This document shows positions 11,708-25,000 of a stretch of 64,000 bases of DNA, one piece after another. This stretch comes from Diploscapter coronatus (lineage: Eukaryota; Nematoda; Chromadorea; Rhabditida; Rhabditidae). How positions within the stretch are numbered: the stretch's first letter is position 1; each line of letters opens with the position of its first letter. Both the position numbers and the translations under genes were made by a program. The notes under the pieces were generated by a model, which had not been told where the DNA came from, did not search any database, and worked only from the letters and a program-made list of their open reading frames with translations. Where the stretch lies: positions 3,185,201 to 3,249,200 of the forward strand of contig OZ038422.1 of assembly GCA_964036155.1 (NCBI GenBank). Direction: 5' to 3'.

Positions 11708-13794
11708 TGTCCCTGTTAAGAAGAGTTACAATTAGAATGAGTTCATCACAAGTCATAAGTCGGCGAATTAGATTGAAATGAAAATAGCAAAGGGTTGTTA
11801 GAGATTTCCGATAACTTAGAATGAACCTAATTTAATTACTTTGGTACGGACCCTGATATGAAATAGCGGTAGCTTAAAACTTTAGTAAAAAATGATAATT
11901 TAAAAAGAAATATTTCTTCAAAATTGACAGACACGCTTCGAAAATAATCAAATCGAGGAAGTAATAAATTTTAGAGATGATGATCATGAAATAGTGAAAA
12001 GCTACTAATAAGCTAAAATAAATCAAAATACTGGTTAAATCCCTCAATGAATATGCGATTTGGCTTGAAAGAAACAGCGTACAACGGACACAACATTTGT
12101 TTGCATGTTATATGCAGAAACGCAGAAGGAGTAGGCAGTGGCAGAGAGAAAGCGATACGCTTGAAGAGAAGCAAAAAGAGGGGAATAGGCAGAAAAGATA
12201 GTGAAAACGATATCCGATTGACGATTTATGGCACAGCCAAGCATATGAACAAGTCCATTCGAATAAAATGCCGAATAAAGTAAAAGTTTGAAAGCACTTT
12301 ATATGAGATCAGGAAGTTGGCAAATGCCAAATTTTAATTTTGATCAACCATATTTAATGAAATGTATTTTAGAGAGTGAAATTAGAATAAAGTCCTTTCG
12401 AATGAAATGAAAAGAAACATCAATGAGATTATGAAAGAGACAACATTTGGCATCTTTTCTTGTATATAGAAATGACGATGAAGCTTTCACCTGCAATTTT
12501 CTCAAATATGCTGCATATTTCTAAAGCTGTAATTTTCTGAAATGACCATAACACTTCTGGAAAGTAATGAAAGGAAGATACAGTCTAGAATTTAGTCTCA
12601 GTGAAAGCTGATGAAAATTTATATTGTAGGTAAAAAGTTAAGATTGACTGCACTTGGGATTAGATTGAAGATTTCCCCGTTTATTATATCGCAGAAATCG
12701 AAAGCGATGCGAAAAATGTCGATTGAAAATTTACGACACGACGAAAGCACGCTTGATCAGGTTTATGAAGGGGATTATGTGATTATATGAATATCGTCGG
12801 ATAATATGCGAAGAATAAAATTGGGGGTAATTATTCTTGACAGAAAATATCCGTCACAGTTCAGTTTTAGATTTAAAAATTATGTTTCAACACAATTTGG
12901 CATGGAGTAATCCAACTGTAAAATTGATATGGTGTTTTTATGCCTGTCTTTGTTTATAAAAAAAAAAAAAAACGCGAAATGAGCTTCACATCAGGGATGT
13001 TAACCCAGACCCGACCCGAAATTTTCGGATCGAATCGTAAAATCTCGACCCATCAATATCCCTGCTTCACATTACAAAGAAATTTTAAATTTCACATTTC
13101 AAATAATCTGAAACTTATCAAAGTTTTCGGTTAAATTTTTCCGTAATTATATTCAGTGCCAGTTTGGCTGTCTATGCGTACAGAGGATTATATCGTAGCG
13201 ATCACTCGCAATTTCAGGCCAATTTCGCAGCGTTCGTCTTTTTTCATTTTTAGTCTTTTCAGTCTGCCAAACTTTCACTTCAGTGCTCGCGCGCACAGTT
13301 GTACTTACAAACTCTAATTCGAAAATTACGCTAATTGTCATCCACTCGGCGCTGGTAAAAACCGTAATGGAAATGAAAGTTTCCTCTTGAATTATGAAGA
13401 TAAACTCTAGGTGGGACTACAAAAAGTACCGTCTGAAATGTTAGATCATTTCATCAATAGTTTTCATCACATGAAAAGTATTCTAGAAAAAACGAACAAA
13501 AATCTAAATTTTGCTTCAAAAAACTGGAATAAATTTCCATAAAAAGGCATTCAAAAATGGCTATTGATGGAACGAATTTGTTAGTGGTGAGAAGAGTCTA
13601 ATCACCGTCACGATTCAAAGAGTCAGAGTGACGAGTCATAATGGAATGGAGCTGGTATGTAACTGCCTGCAGAAACGCAGCAAACATGACGAAAATAGAA
13701 GCGGAATCGCGGAAAAATGCATTATCAGATAGGAAAAGTTAAGGGAGAGTTGTGAAATTCAGGAAAAAAATATTTGGAGAAGTGAGCATATGGC
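11708..13794. other. Spacer, no supported gene
   Basis: AT-rich and partly purine-rich DNA with a run of A at about 12,958-12,971. Short open frames at 12,047-12,283 and 12,940-13,134 lack splice context or any family feature. Nothing else was recognised. Confidence 0.5.
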
Positions 13795-15845
13795 ATATAT
13801 ATATATAAGAAGTTATTTATAAAAATCGAGTATGGGGTGGTACCCAAGAAGTTGACCCTCGAATTTCGAGTTGATATTTTATTCCTGGGGGTTTTCGACT
13901 ATGCTGATTACGAATTTGACGGTTAAAACTCGATCCGACCACTTGTTCCGCCTGTTCCGGAAGGTCCGCATCTGGTAGTTTCGAAAAATTCTATTTTCGT
14001 TATTCTGTATGGGAAAAATTAAACTTTAGTATCAAAATGCTCGCAGAGGCCAGCTGAGCACGATTCTGAAAAGATTTCATCGAAATGACACCGAATAAGG
14101 AAGCTATGATGAAATTAGTGAAACATATGGAAAATGCCATATTGATTTTTCGCGTTTTTTAATTTTTAACTTTTTTAAAACTGCCAGGTTCCGTGAGTTA
14201 TTTATACTCGGAAGTAGTCCAAGTCTTCTAGTTTCTGAAACACTTGACCGTTTCTCTATAGACTGCCCGCTAGAGGAGAAATTCTACTTCTTCGGAGAGT
14301 TGTCATGGCTCACTTTTGCCTAGTTTGATTTCAAAAATTCATAACTTCCATAGTTTCCATCCAAATTGAATGATTATTTTTTTATTTGATTACTATAGAT
14401 ATCCAGTTTATCAGATATCAAAAGAGATTTTTTTTAATACCGATTTTTGCGGAAATGCGTACCTATTTGCGTCATAGCTGCACACTTTTCAACCTGTCCT
14501 GGGTTTACGCGTAAATGACGTTGGAAAAATCTGTCCTTCCAGTATTTTGTGTAAATGAACATGGTGAACAACTTTGCTTTAGGATCGACCTCGAATTCAC
14601 ATTTTTATGAGCTACAGAATTTTTTGAAGTTCAATAACCAATTATTGCAAAGTGCCTTTAGGGCAGTAAATTTCAAAAATTCATATCTCCCTACGTATCA
14701 GGCCAAATTTCATGATTATTTCTTTGTTTTGTAGATCTTGTCGAGGAGAATATGAAAAGAATATAAATAAAATTTTTAAAAATTAATTTTGGCGGGAAAA
14801 ATTACCCTAAGTTACCCTATATACCCGTACTGTGTTTACAAATGTAATATGAGTTAAAGTTCGAATTTCTAATAGAATCTTGTAGAGCTCTTCAAGTTGA
14901 TCAACTTTCATTCTAGAACTTATTCTAGAATATGCACACGCAGGGAGATATGAATTTTTGAAATTTACTGCCCTAAAGGCACTTTGCAATAATTGGTCAT
15001 TGAACTTCAAAAAATTATGGAGCTCATACCAATGTGAATCCAAGATCGGTTCTGGAATAAATTTGTTTACCATGTCCATCTACGCAACATACTGGAAGGA
15101 CGAATTTTTTCAACGTCATTTACGCGTAAACACAGTACGGATCGAAAAGTACACAATCAAGACGCGAAAAATGCGCATTTCTGCAAAAAATCAATATTCA
15201 AAAAAATTCTCTTTTAGTGTCTGATAAATTTAATATCTATAGTAATCAAACAAAAAAAGAATTATCGAATTTAGTTCAGAATTATGGAAGTTATGAATTT
15301 TTGAAATCAAACTAGGCAAAAGTGAGCCATGACAACTCTCCGAAGAAGTAGAATTTCTCCTCTAGCGGGCAGTCTATAGAGAAACGGTCAAGTGTTTCAG
15401 AAACTAGAAGACTTGGACTACTTCCGAGTATAAATAACTCACGGAACCTGGCAGTTTTAAAAAAGTTAAAAATTAAAAAACGCGAAAAATCAATATGGCA
15501 TTTTCCATATGTTTCACTAATTTCATCATAGCTTCCTTATTCGGTGTCATTTCGATGAAATCTTTTCAGAATCGTGCTCAGCTGGCCTCTGCGAGCATTT
15601 TGATACTAAAGTTTAATTTTTCCCATACAGAATAACGAAAATAGAATTTTTCGAAACTACCAGATGCGGACCTTCCGGAACAGGCGGAACAAGTGGTCGG
15701 ATCGAGTTTTAACCGTCAAATTCGTAATCAGCATAGTCGAAAACCCCCAGGAATAAAATATCAACTCGAAATTCGAGGGTCAACTTCTTAGGTACCACCC
15801 CTCTCTACAAAAAACTCGATTTTTATAAATAACTTCTTATATATG
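13795..15845. mobile_element. Large foldback (palindromic) element FB1
   Basis: A near-perfect inverted repeat of about 2 kb. The left arm (about 13,795-14,692) is repeated in reverse complement as the right arm (about 14,943-15,845) around a spacer of about 250 bp. Matching phrases include AAGAAGTTATTTATAAAAAT outermost, CTTGTTCCGCCTGTTCCGGA in the middle and TTCATATCTCCCT innermost. Apparent open frames (for example 14,807-15,079 and 14,958-15,224) are by-products of the palindrome and show no transposase features. The arms differ only by scattered substitutions and small indels, so the palindrome formed recently or is being homogenised. Segments near its centre are shared with the element at 59,749-61,434. 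Confidence 0.85.
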
Positions 15846-18800
15846 CTTTTGGTTCGAAGATTTTAATATGGGATATAAATGAAAACGACAAATCAACGAA
15901 ATAAATAATTTTTGTTCAGTCGTTTGAAATTTTGGAATTCACTTCTTAAAAACTTTAGTAATGCAGCGGAGAGATATGACGAGATCAATCAAACCAGCTA
16001 TTTTTCAGAGCAACTGGCATTTTGACATTGACATGGAAGTGACCGCCACAAATGAGAAACAGAGTGCAGAGAATGTTCAGAATAGAATCAAAATAAGTTT
16101 TACTAAGTTGACTGGGAGATGTAGCTTTCGAGAGAATTATTTGATATTTTAAATGTTTCAAAATAACACAAGATAGGGGGTTGAAGAAAACTTTTATAAT
16201 GCGAAATATAAATAAATAGATAAAAATATAAATTCTCACCTCGTATATCATCAAAAACATCATCCTGGTCCGATTCAGTTTGCACTATGATCATTTTGGG
16301 CTAACTTCTAATATTACGAATATCACTTTCTCGTCTATCAATCGTACATCTATCTGAAAGCTGGACTTCATCGAAATTCAAATGAGCACGAAGACAGTTT
16401 TCGATCGGGGAACAAGAGATAATTCAATAAATTCTAAAAATAGCTTAATGCCAAAAAATGTCAAGGCATTAGACGGGAAGAAGTTCGAAAGTCATGTCTT
16501 CATCTGATGCTAAAGCTAAATCCTCAAAATATGCTGCTAAATGTGATTTTATAGCGCAAAAATTATCGCACTTCTCTCGAAACCAGGCCTATTTTCTCGT
16601 ATATATCATAATGAACAACTTCGCTAATATAAGGAAAAGGTATGCTTGATGCAGAAAATAGCAACGTCGTGGACGACTGCAAAAAGGCAGGAAACTGTTG
16701 AGTGTATGGAAGCATGTTTATATACCGTTTTTCTTTGGAAAACTTACTTATCACTCATCTTGTGAGTTCATTAAGTTGAAGATCTAACTGTTTATAAGGT
16801 AGCAAAAAGTAGGGTGAAACTTTCACGAGGCTATATGAAGTCTATAGCTTGTGTTACTGAAAATAGCAGCTCGATTGTGACTGTTTGGAATTGTGGAGGT
16901 GAATTGATGAAAAGATGTATTGTTAATGGCCGATTACTCGAGACGAAGTAGATGACAATGACTTTTGATGTTCGGTAATTAGCGCGTTGTTTGCAACCGA
17001 TTTTACGTTGTTACATCAGATTCAAAGAGTGAGTTAAATGACTATTTATGAATACGTGATACACACTTTGAATATTCGAATTTGGACGTCATTTACTTGA
17101 TTTCAAGTTGTCGATCACTGGAAATATGTAAAAGCATGTTCGCTAGGTGAGCTCTTGGAAAGTTCGAACTTTAACGGCCATTCCCATTTGTAGGGTACAA
17201 TAATTTTAGAAGCTACAAATTTTTGTTAGAAAAGAAATACACTTTTCATAATACTGAAAAAAAAAACATGGTATGTCGCTGAAAATAGCAACTTCTTGGC
17301 GACTGTTTGGAACTGGGGAAATGAATAGGAGACATGGTGTATGTGGAAGCATGTTCGCGAGATATACAGCGACTCACAAAGAGAATTGAAAGTGAAAGGC
17401 GCGGGGTGAGGTTAGAGGTGGTGGAAAAAGTGAAAAAGCAAGCAACTGTGTGTCTGATCGCAGAGAGACTGGACTTGTACTAGGCAAACAAAGGTATCGA
17501 TGTATGTGATAGAGGTGCATCGATGCGCGTGGATGCGAAGATTATTGAACGTGGGGGTGGATCGGGAGTGATCGATGAGTCCGATAGCTGTGTGAAAATC
17601 CGCACCCTTTTTACCCTATTTTGATAATTTCGAATGATATTTTATCTTCGACTATTTTGAGGAATCCTAACCGCGAGTCTGTATAATTTCTCGTGAAACT
17701 CGGCAGTGTTTTCCTGGGCAGGTTTTCCTGCATTCTTTTCATGTTTTGACTGCAGGCTTTTATCGTTTGATCGGAGTCTTTTCCCCATATCACATTTTTG
17801 CTTCTCTCTTCGGATCGGGCAGAGCACGGCTGGGCTGCTCGGTTATGGTCTGTCCTTTGATCGAATGATGGAATAAAACCCTTGTAATTGGCCTACAACT
17901 GTATTGGACAGCAATAGTGTACATCTACACCCAGAGAAAGTCACTTGCGATCTTTTTCCCGTGCTCGCATAATAGTGAAATCTACATCACAAATATGAAA
18001 ATTAAGTCTATTTAAATTGCAACTTACAGGATAATTCGGAAATAATTGAGGACAAAATAATGGATTCTCGCTATGATTTTGTTGCAAACATTACCAGATA
18101 CTATCTTCTGTGAGTTCAAACTGATAATATCATGATCTATGTAAGATATATTGATTTTGAGTTTTCAAATAAGTCTCAATGATTTTCATACGCTATTATT
18201 ATCATCATATACTTCTAAAAAGGGAATTGTTTTAGCAGGGTATTTTTACGAACAAATTTTAAAACTGAATTTCCAATAGCCGATTTTTGACGAAAAAATA
18301 ATCTTTACACGATTTGCTCTACAAATCTCGGGGTTTCGTCATGGGAGATGTAAAATCGCCCTGAAAACAGGTCATTGCAAATTGCTCTCCGAAAGATATG
18401 ACGAGATTTTCACATATCCGTTCAAAAGTGAAAATAGGATTGAATAGGTTGCAAAACAACTCTACATCAATTTTCAACAAAACTAACCAATTTTTGTCAA
18501 ATTACTTTTATATTATTGTCAAAATTATTGAAGGAAACTTTATTCGTTTATATCATAAAAATTGTACAATAAAAATTTCGAGATTTGAAAGGCAGCTATC
18601 ATGTAAAATGCATGTGAATGATAATCGTAGCATGTGCAGCGTAAGTAGAATATTGCAATTAATACAAACTCATGAAAATTTAACACCTTCAAACCATATG
18701 AAAACAGTTTCAGAATATCTTTTCATAACGTCTACCATATTTTGCATGGTTTGAAGTGTACAAGCTAATTTGTTCAAATTAATTTCGAATATCGTGCTCT

Positions 18801-19081
18801 TGAGCAGAACTAAATTCGAATTCGTGTTCGGATAATTAAGCGAAAATTAAGGAAATCAGAGGCAAATATTATGAACGGTAGGTAAAATCAACTTACAAAG
18901 TCAATGATATAGATTCAGAACTATAAATATGGCACACGTGATAGTTGTGTATTGTGATCAGTATTAAAATGTAGTCTGGAAGAAGATTAGATTATTCATT
19001 GAAAACAAATCTTCAGGCTACATTATAACAAATTTATTAAATACGAATAAATACGTTTTCCTGAATACGAATCAATCAATT
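15846..19081. other. Spacer with degenerate local repeats, no supported gene
   Basis: Between 16,655 and 17,365 a phrase of the type GAAAATAGCAACTTCTTGGC ... GGAAGCATGTTCGC appears about three times in diverged form. A GC-richer patch at 17,380-17,860 has a minus-strand open frame (17,642-17,827) rich in Lys, Asn and Glu. It lies about 1.3 kb downstream of the GIT gene but I could not connect it to that gene. No RNA gene recognised. Confidence 0.4.
16655..17365 (+). repeat. Degenerate direct repeats, about three units
   Basis: Related phrases at about 16,655-16,720, 16,858-16,925 and 17,281-17,365 share GAAAATAGCA, a following GACTG, and GGAAGCATGTT in two of the three. Spacing is irregular (about 200 and 420 bp). 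These look like an old local duplication or diverged copies of one small repeat. Confidence 0.4.
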
Positions 19082-22000
19082 TCACGTATGGACTGTCATC
19101 AGAAGACGTTTAGCTGCTTGGGCCACTGAATACGCTGCGTGACATGCATCTTCCATGTCCAAATAAGGAGCGTTGCATTTGGCGCTCAGTTTCTAAATAT
19201 TTCATCTCTCAGATAATATTTATGTTTCAAATTACTGTGTATTTTATCCGAAACAAGATAAATTATCCTGGTTGCATTTTATTCTCACTTTTAAGGTGCC
19301 GATAATATGTTTCAAAATATACCGTACATTTGACTTCTGGGTTTAGAAAATATTGATTGTGTGGAATGATGCATTCATTTTTCAAAACTTTGAAAATAAC
19401 CCACCACAGTAGCGTCCATCAGTGCATCAACAGCCTTCTTCGTGTCTCCGACTCTCATATCGTGAGGAATCAACGAGATGATGTGGTTGATCAGGGATGC
19501 GATCTAAAAGCCATCATTTTCGATGCTAAAAAGACAGCTTGCAAACCGCCGAGGCCACGAAACATTGAGAAATAGTGCGGGAAAAGAAGACTTATTATCC
19601 CATACCCTATACTGTTTCGCCTATGTCTCGTGTCTCGTGGTCTCGCGGTTTTCAGATAGCTAGATAAAAATAACAAAGATGTCGACTTTATAAGCGTGTT
19701 CCGCTGCGGTCTGAGGCAGTTGTTTGTGTTGAGCGTCGGTCAGCAGACTTCGAATAGCTACAGTCAGACCTTCTGTTTCTCGAATCAGGTTGTCGGGATA
19801 TGCTAAATTCATCAACGTTTCGTCGGTAATAGCCTAATTGAATTCATTTTGATTGATTCGAATTTTCGAAACTACATTAGACTTTCATTTGAAATAACTT
19901 ATTGTTCAACATATTGCTGAAAATAACTATTTTTGAATTATCTAAAAATGCAAGCAATACCAGCACATATTAAAATTTGTCTTAATAAGAAAATATTTGC
20001 TGAAACCTACTCTGTTCGCTGAAAGCCTCCTGGATCTTGCTAGCTGTCAAAGAAGGTGAGCTCGCGATGTGATCGAAGCTGGGCAGTCGCTCTCTGCGAA
20101 TCGGCACTTCTCGTGACGTGTCACGAGGCTGTCGCTCGCGCGAGCTCTCACGGTCACGGGATCGACCGGATTCTTCCCTTAAATCATTTTTCCAGGCTTA
20201 GTTCATAGTTCGCGGGCTTTTATGTCTGGGTCATACTATTTTCCAATAAAGCTCGCCAATTATGAACTAACAATAAGTCTTTCTACATAATATATCGAAA
20301 TTTAACCTGAAAAATAAAATCGGCGTAGTTACGAACTATTTACTTGATATATTCATACTTGAATATAGAAAAAGTCGTGACATTTTCAATTCAAACTTTT
20401 GCATTTCCAATATTAATTTAAGAAATAGATTCTCAAAGTATAGAAAAAAACATGTAGCCTATTTTACACATTTTATGCTACCCTAATCGTGAATAAATTT
20501 AGACGTTTTTCTGACCTATAATGATCGGCGCTCATTCGTCCTGAGTGCATCCTCGATTGTTGTGAAATGACAAGTGGCTGGGTTGTCGTCAGACTTCCAT
20601 GGCGTTGGCCTTGAAGTCTCAAGTCATCTGAATTACACATTTCATTTTTATGCTTCAAAAGTAGTGCTGACCATTATTATGCAGTGGTCGACTATGTTTC
20701 TCCAATCCCACGGAATGCGCTCTTTCTCCGATGTTATTGTTGATTGGGTGATGATGGACAGTGGCTGGCGAGGGCAATCGTCGGGATGTCTGACTCTGCT
20801 GTTCGACTAATCGGGAAATCTAGAAAGTTAGCTTGAGCTCGTTTTGTTGAAAATTCATACCTCGTTCTTCAAGCACGTATTCTCCGTACGGATTTTCTCC
20901 ATTGAGTTTTGCAGCGAGGAGAGGACCCTGAAAATTTCAATTAATAAAAAACTCTGAAGATTTTTGTACAGCTTGAGTTCTCCATGACGTTTCAGCAGAA
21001 ATAGGAGGGAGGAATTCAAATTCAGATACCTAATGAAGAGAATGGGTGAAGAGTTGAAATAATGGAAAAAGAAACCGTTCTTACTTGAGTATCTGAGCAT
21101 TTGTATTCGTCAAGGTGAGCATCTTCATCTCGTTGTCATTTATCCTCTCTTTCAGCTCGAGAATGTCGTCGATTGTAGGCCGACTGTCGCCGTCCATCGA
21201 ATTGGTAGAGCGGGTCTTGTTGCCGGAAGAGCCTCTGGGATTTTACAAATCATTTATTGTCAGAAACAATACACATTCCTTGTCGATACTCATTATAACG
21301 AGATGAAGCTAGCAAACTTTGAAACATAATTTATCTTAAAGTCGGAAAACTTCCTTACCGAGTTGCTCCGCTATGTCTCATTGGCGATCGGGCGTATTCA
21401 GCAACGTCGTCGTAGTCTCGTCCGTCCGCCGATAAAATACCGCTCATAAGCCTGGAAAATTAACATAAAATTTATAATTGAGTTCTTCACACTTAAATGG
21501 GGATCAAGGATAAAAGTCATGAACTTTTATTTTAGGTTAAGGATCAATTTCTTTGAAGATGTGTTTCAATGAAAAGGTGCATCAATTTAATAAAATACGC
21601 CACAATACGGTTAGTTTTTGTTAATTAACTAAAATCACTGAATTTTCTAAATTTACCCGGAAATCCCGGACGTGTTGTGGTTCGAGTGGCTCAAGTCGTT
21701 GGGGTCCTCTTCCAATGGTTCCCCGAGATAGCGCCGTTTCGCTTCCTAAAATTAAATTCTTATTAGATCATCCCGGTTCATTATTTGGAAAAAAACAGGG
21801 GTAAGATGGTGGCATGAAATTTGATCTTTCAAGGATCACAGATGGAAAGTAGTTCAAAGATTTAGCACGATGATTCCTAGTCCTATGATAAGAATATTCA
21901 ATGGAAAAGGATGTCGTCATATCTTAGTAGCTGAAATTGTCATCGTTAATAACCTCTCATTCCATAATAAAAGGTATGAAATGGAAACCATATCGGATAT

Positions 22001-25000
22001 CCCAAAACCCAAATCTGGAATTCTTTGTCTTTGTGCACTATCGCTCTTCCGGCTTATTCCATTATCCCGTCGCTTCTCTTTGCTCTTCCTTTCGGAATCG
22101 ATGCAAGGCAAGCCGAATTCAATTTCATTATCGTCACTTTGCTGGTCTGTTTTTGCTGCTTTTGGAAGATTTTAGCCGACACCTTTCGAGAATTAGAAAT
22201 TTGAACAAAATATTGAGATTTTGTTTTGATGGCTCGAAAATGTGCAGTTTGGAAAGATTGAGTAAATTGTTATGTTTCAAAATCTCTAAGTCAAATACTA
22301 TGATTGGAGATAATTCTGGGTGATTTAGTGTCTAATGCAATTTAAAATTAACATATGAAACGCGTGAAATAGGTTATACATACAAGAAATTTCAATGAAA
22401 TAAATGCTCGAAAGAAGATACATGAAGACGCTTCTCGAGGGAAAACTGATGCTGTACAGCGGGCAACTGCTATTTGACGAGATGGCAAAACGACAAGACC
22501 TATATTTCCCCACACTAGTTCACCCTACTTTTCTCCCCTCCCCTATCTCTAACTATAGCGAACGTCATCTCGTCATATAGTAATTGGCACTAGCGATATT
22601 TTAAATTATCTACCTTCAAAATATCAATGACGAGTGCGGCGAACTCTCGGACGTCGTATTTGGCCAATTTTTGTCGAAGCTGATTTCGAGTTGCAGAGAA
22701 TGAGGGGTTCAGCTACAAGTATTTATCGTATCAAAAAAGTTCGGTATGTTTCAGAAGATTTCGATTAAAGTATGATCGCACTTGGATTTGGGCGTAAAGT
22801 GGAAACGATCAATGTAAATATCGAGAGACAAGATGAATGCCAAATTGCACGTACCGGCAGAAATACAGCGACGCACAGCTCATTGATTCCTCCCTGATTC
22901 TTGTGTGTCGACACCCAAGCTGCATGGGATTCACGACGGTCAACCTAAAATAGTCCATTCCTAAAATCAGCGCTATTTTCGAACCTCGTCATAGACGTCT
23001 TGAGTAATCTTAGCGAAAACGCTATTTGGAAGGGTTTGGAGCTGTCTTCTGATCGGCCTTAAGCCGTCCAAAGCACTTTTCCCTGTCAATTCAGGTATCA
23101 GAAAATGTTGCTTGTGCTAAAATATCGTATTTCTCATGCAATTATGTAGCAAATTACCTGATGATCCGGTTTCCGGCCGCATAAAAATAACGATAGACGA
23201 TTCGTGAGATCAAAGCATAGTTCCTCTATTCGATTTGCTAACTCTAACTGCAATCGAACGTTTTATTATCTTGGGAGGAAAAATTGGAAGACTCATGACA
23301 TCGACACTAGTACTTTTCTCATTTTATTTTCTTATCTCATGATATATTTTAGAAAGAAAATGCTGCTTACATATCCCTGATCTCTAGCGTACTGCGACGG
23401 TCTTTTTCCTTGTGCATTCGCTTGCATCGGATCCGCGCCATAGATAAACAATAATTCGACCTAAATTATAGGTTTCAGAAAAAAAGTAAAGTATCTTCGA
23501 AAGCTTCAAAGCTTATTCCATTCATTATACTGAGACATTTCGAAGATATAATATCAAAAGCTCCCCCGAATAACTTTACTCGCAAGAATATTCTTTTACG
23601 CTTCAAAATATTACAAGAAGTAATTGAATAACTCTCGGGATCGTGTATCGACGTCCATCGAACCAATAAGTATCGAAGGAAGTTTATCATAGAAATTGAG
23701 AAAAGTTCGTTTTTCATTTCCAAATGAATCAAATACGTTCAGAAGCTTCACAAAACATCGCTTTGAAACCTTAGAATGCTGTTGATGGTAGCTAAGACAG
23801 ATCTATAATAAGTTATTTCAATACCTGCATGCTCTGACCCTCCTTAGCAGCGACATGCATTGCGCTGTCGTAGTTATCCGTGTCCGAAACGAAATTAGAG
23901 TCTGCCCCCCAAGCGAGCAACCTGCAACGATATTCATTGTTGATAACTTGCAGACCTAAGCTATCGTGGTGCAAGTGATCAAAAATAGTATCCGAAAAAA
24001 CGTATCTTATCCGAGCACTATTTTGTCAATTTCTTGTGTCATACTTCATATTGTTTTCCAAATAGTCAATGTTAAATCGTCTATAGGTATGTGGTACCTG
24101 AGTGTAGTGTCGACATGTCCAGTCCTAACACAGCTCCACAGCTGTCGATTCAAATCCTCGACCGAGTAGTTCTCTGCCTCTCGACGGTTCTGCATCATGA
24201 ACGCGTGATCGACGTATTTCGCCTTAATGAACGCTTCTTTCGTGGGGAAGATTGGGTCGCTAAAATAAAAGTGAGATTACTCTGGACATTCAATACGTTT
24301 CATGAGTTGAGACTGAAAGAAGATGCTTCATGTTCATGTTTTAACATGTTTAAGGATAGCCATGATAATAATAATTTTAGTTAAATCACTTTCTAATGAT
24401 TCTATTACCATTAGCTTTTTAATTATAATTTTACCAAACGAATTAGTTGAATCAACATAGTAGGCTATTTGGAAAGCTCAGATCCTCCTCAAGCCATACG
24501 AAATAGGGTGAAGGATGGTAGGTAAAACTATTTTTTTCTCGCACTATTTCGCATGGTTTGAGCTTTCCAAGTTGCCACATAATACTGGTTCTCTAGCGAT
24601 GCTCGAAATTTGTCAAAACATGTTTTCCAAATCAACTCACAACGCAGTTGGTTTCTTCTTGTGTTTCAAGGCTGTGGCCGGGTCCATCAGTGCGTGTTCC
24701 CAAATTCGATTTGACCCGCTTCTAAACCAGGGCATTTCTTCCATATTCAAGCATAAACCCAACCTATGCAACATTTTGACGAGATCCAGCTGGGGAGTGT
24801 CCCACATGCCTTTCTTCAGATGCCGGACATGCGAGATGTGACGACCTGAGATTAGACTTTAACAATGATATTCAAAGTTCGTTAATAGAGTCAGATATTT
24901 ACAAGTGTCTGATCGCTTATTAATTTAGTGGTCAGTTTATCTGAAACATATTCTTCTACATTTGGAGTTATCAGGAAAAAGTGATGCTAAGAGATCGGTA

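Noticed and set aside
14807..15224. Opposed open frames of about 90 codons
   Set aside because: They lie in the palindrome centre and arm of FB1, have no protein features and mirror each other because the DNA is inverted.
18398..18754. Plus-strand open frame of 118 codons
   Set aside because: Composition is that of AT-rich non-coding DNA (Asn, Lys, Ile, Ser), with no splice context or family motif.
21870..22323. Two plus-strand open frames of 101 and 128 codons inside git-1
   Set aside because: They are antisense to a git-1 intron and to the candidate alternative exon, with no features of their own.
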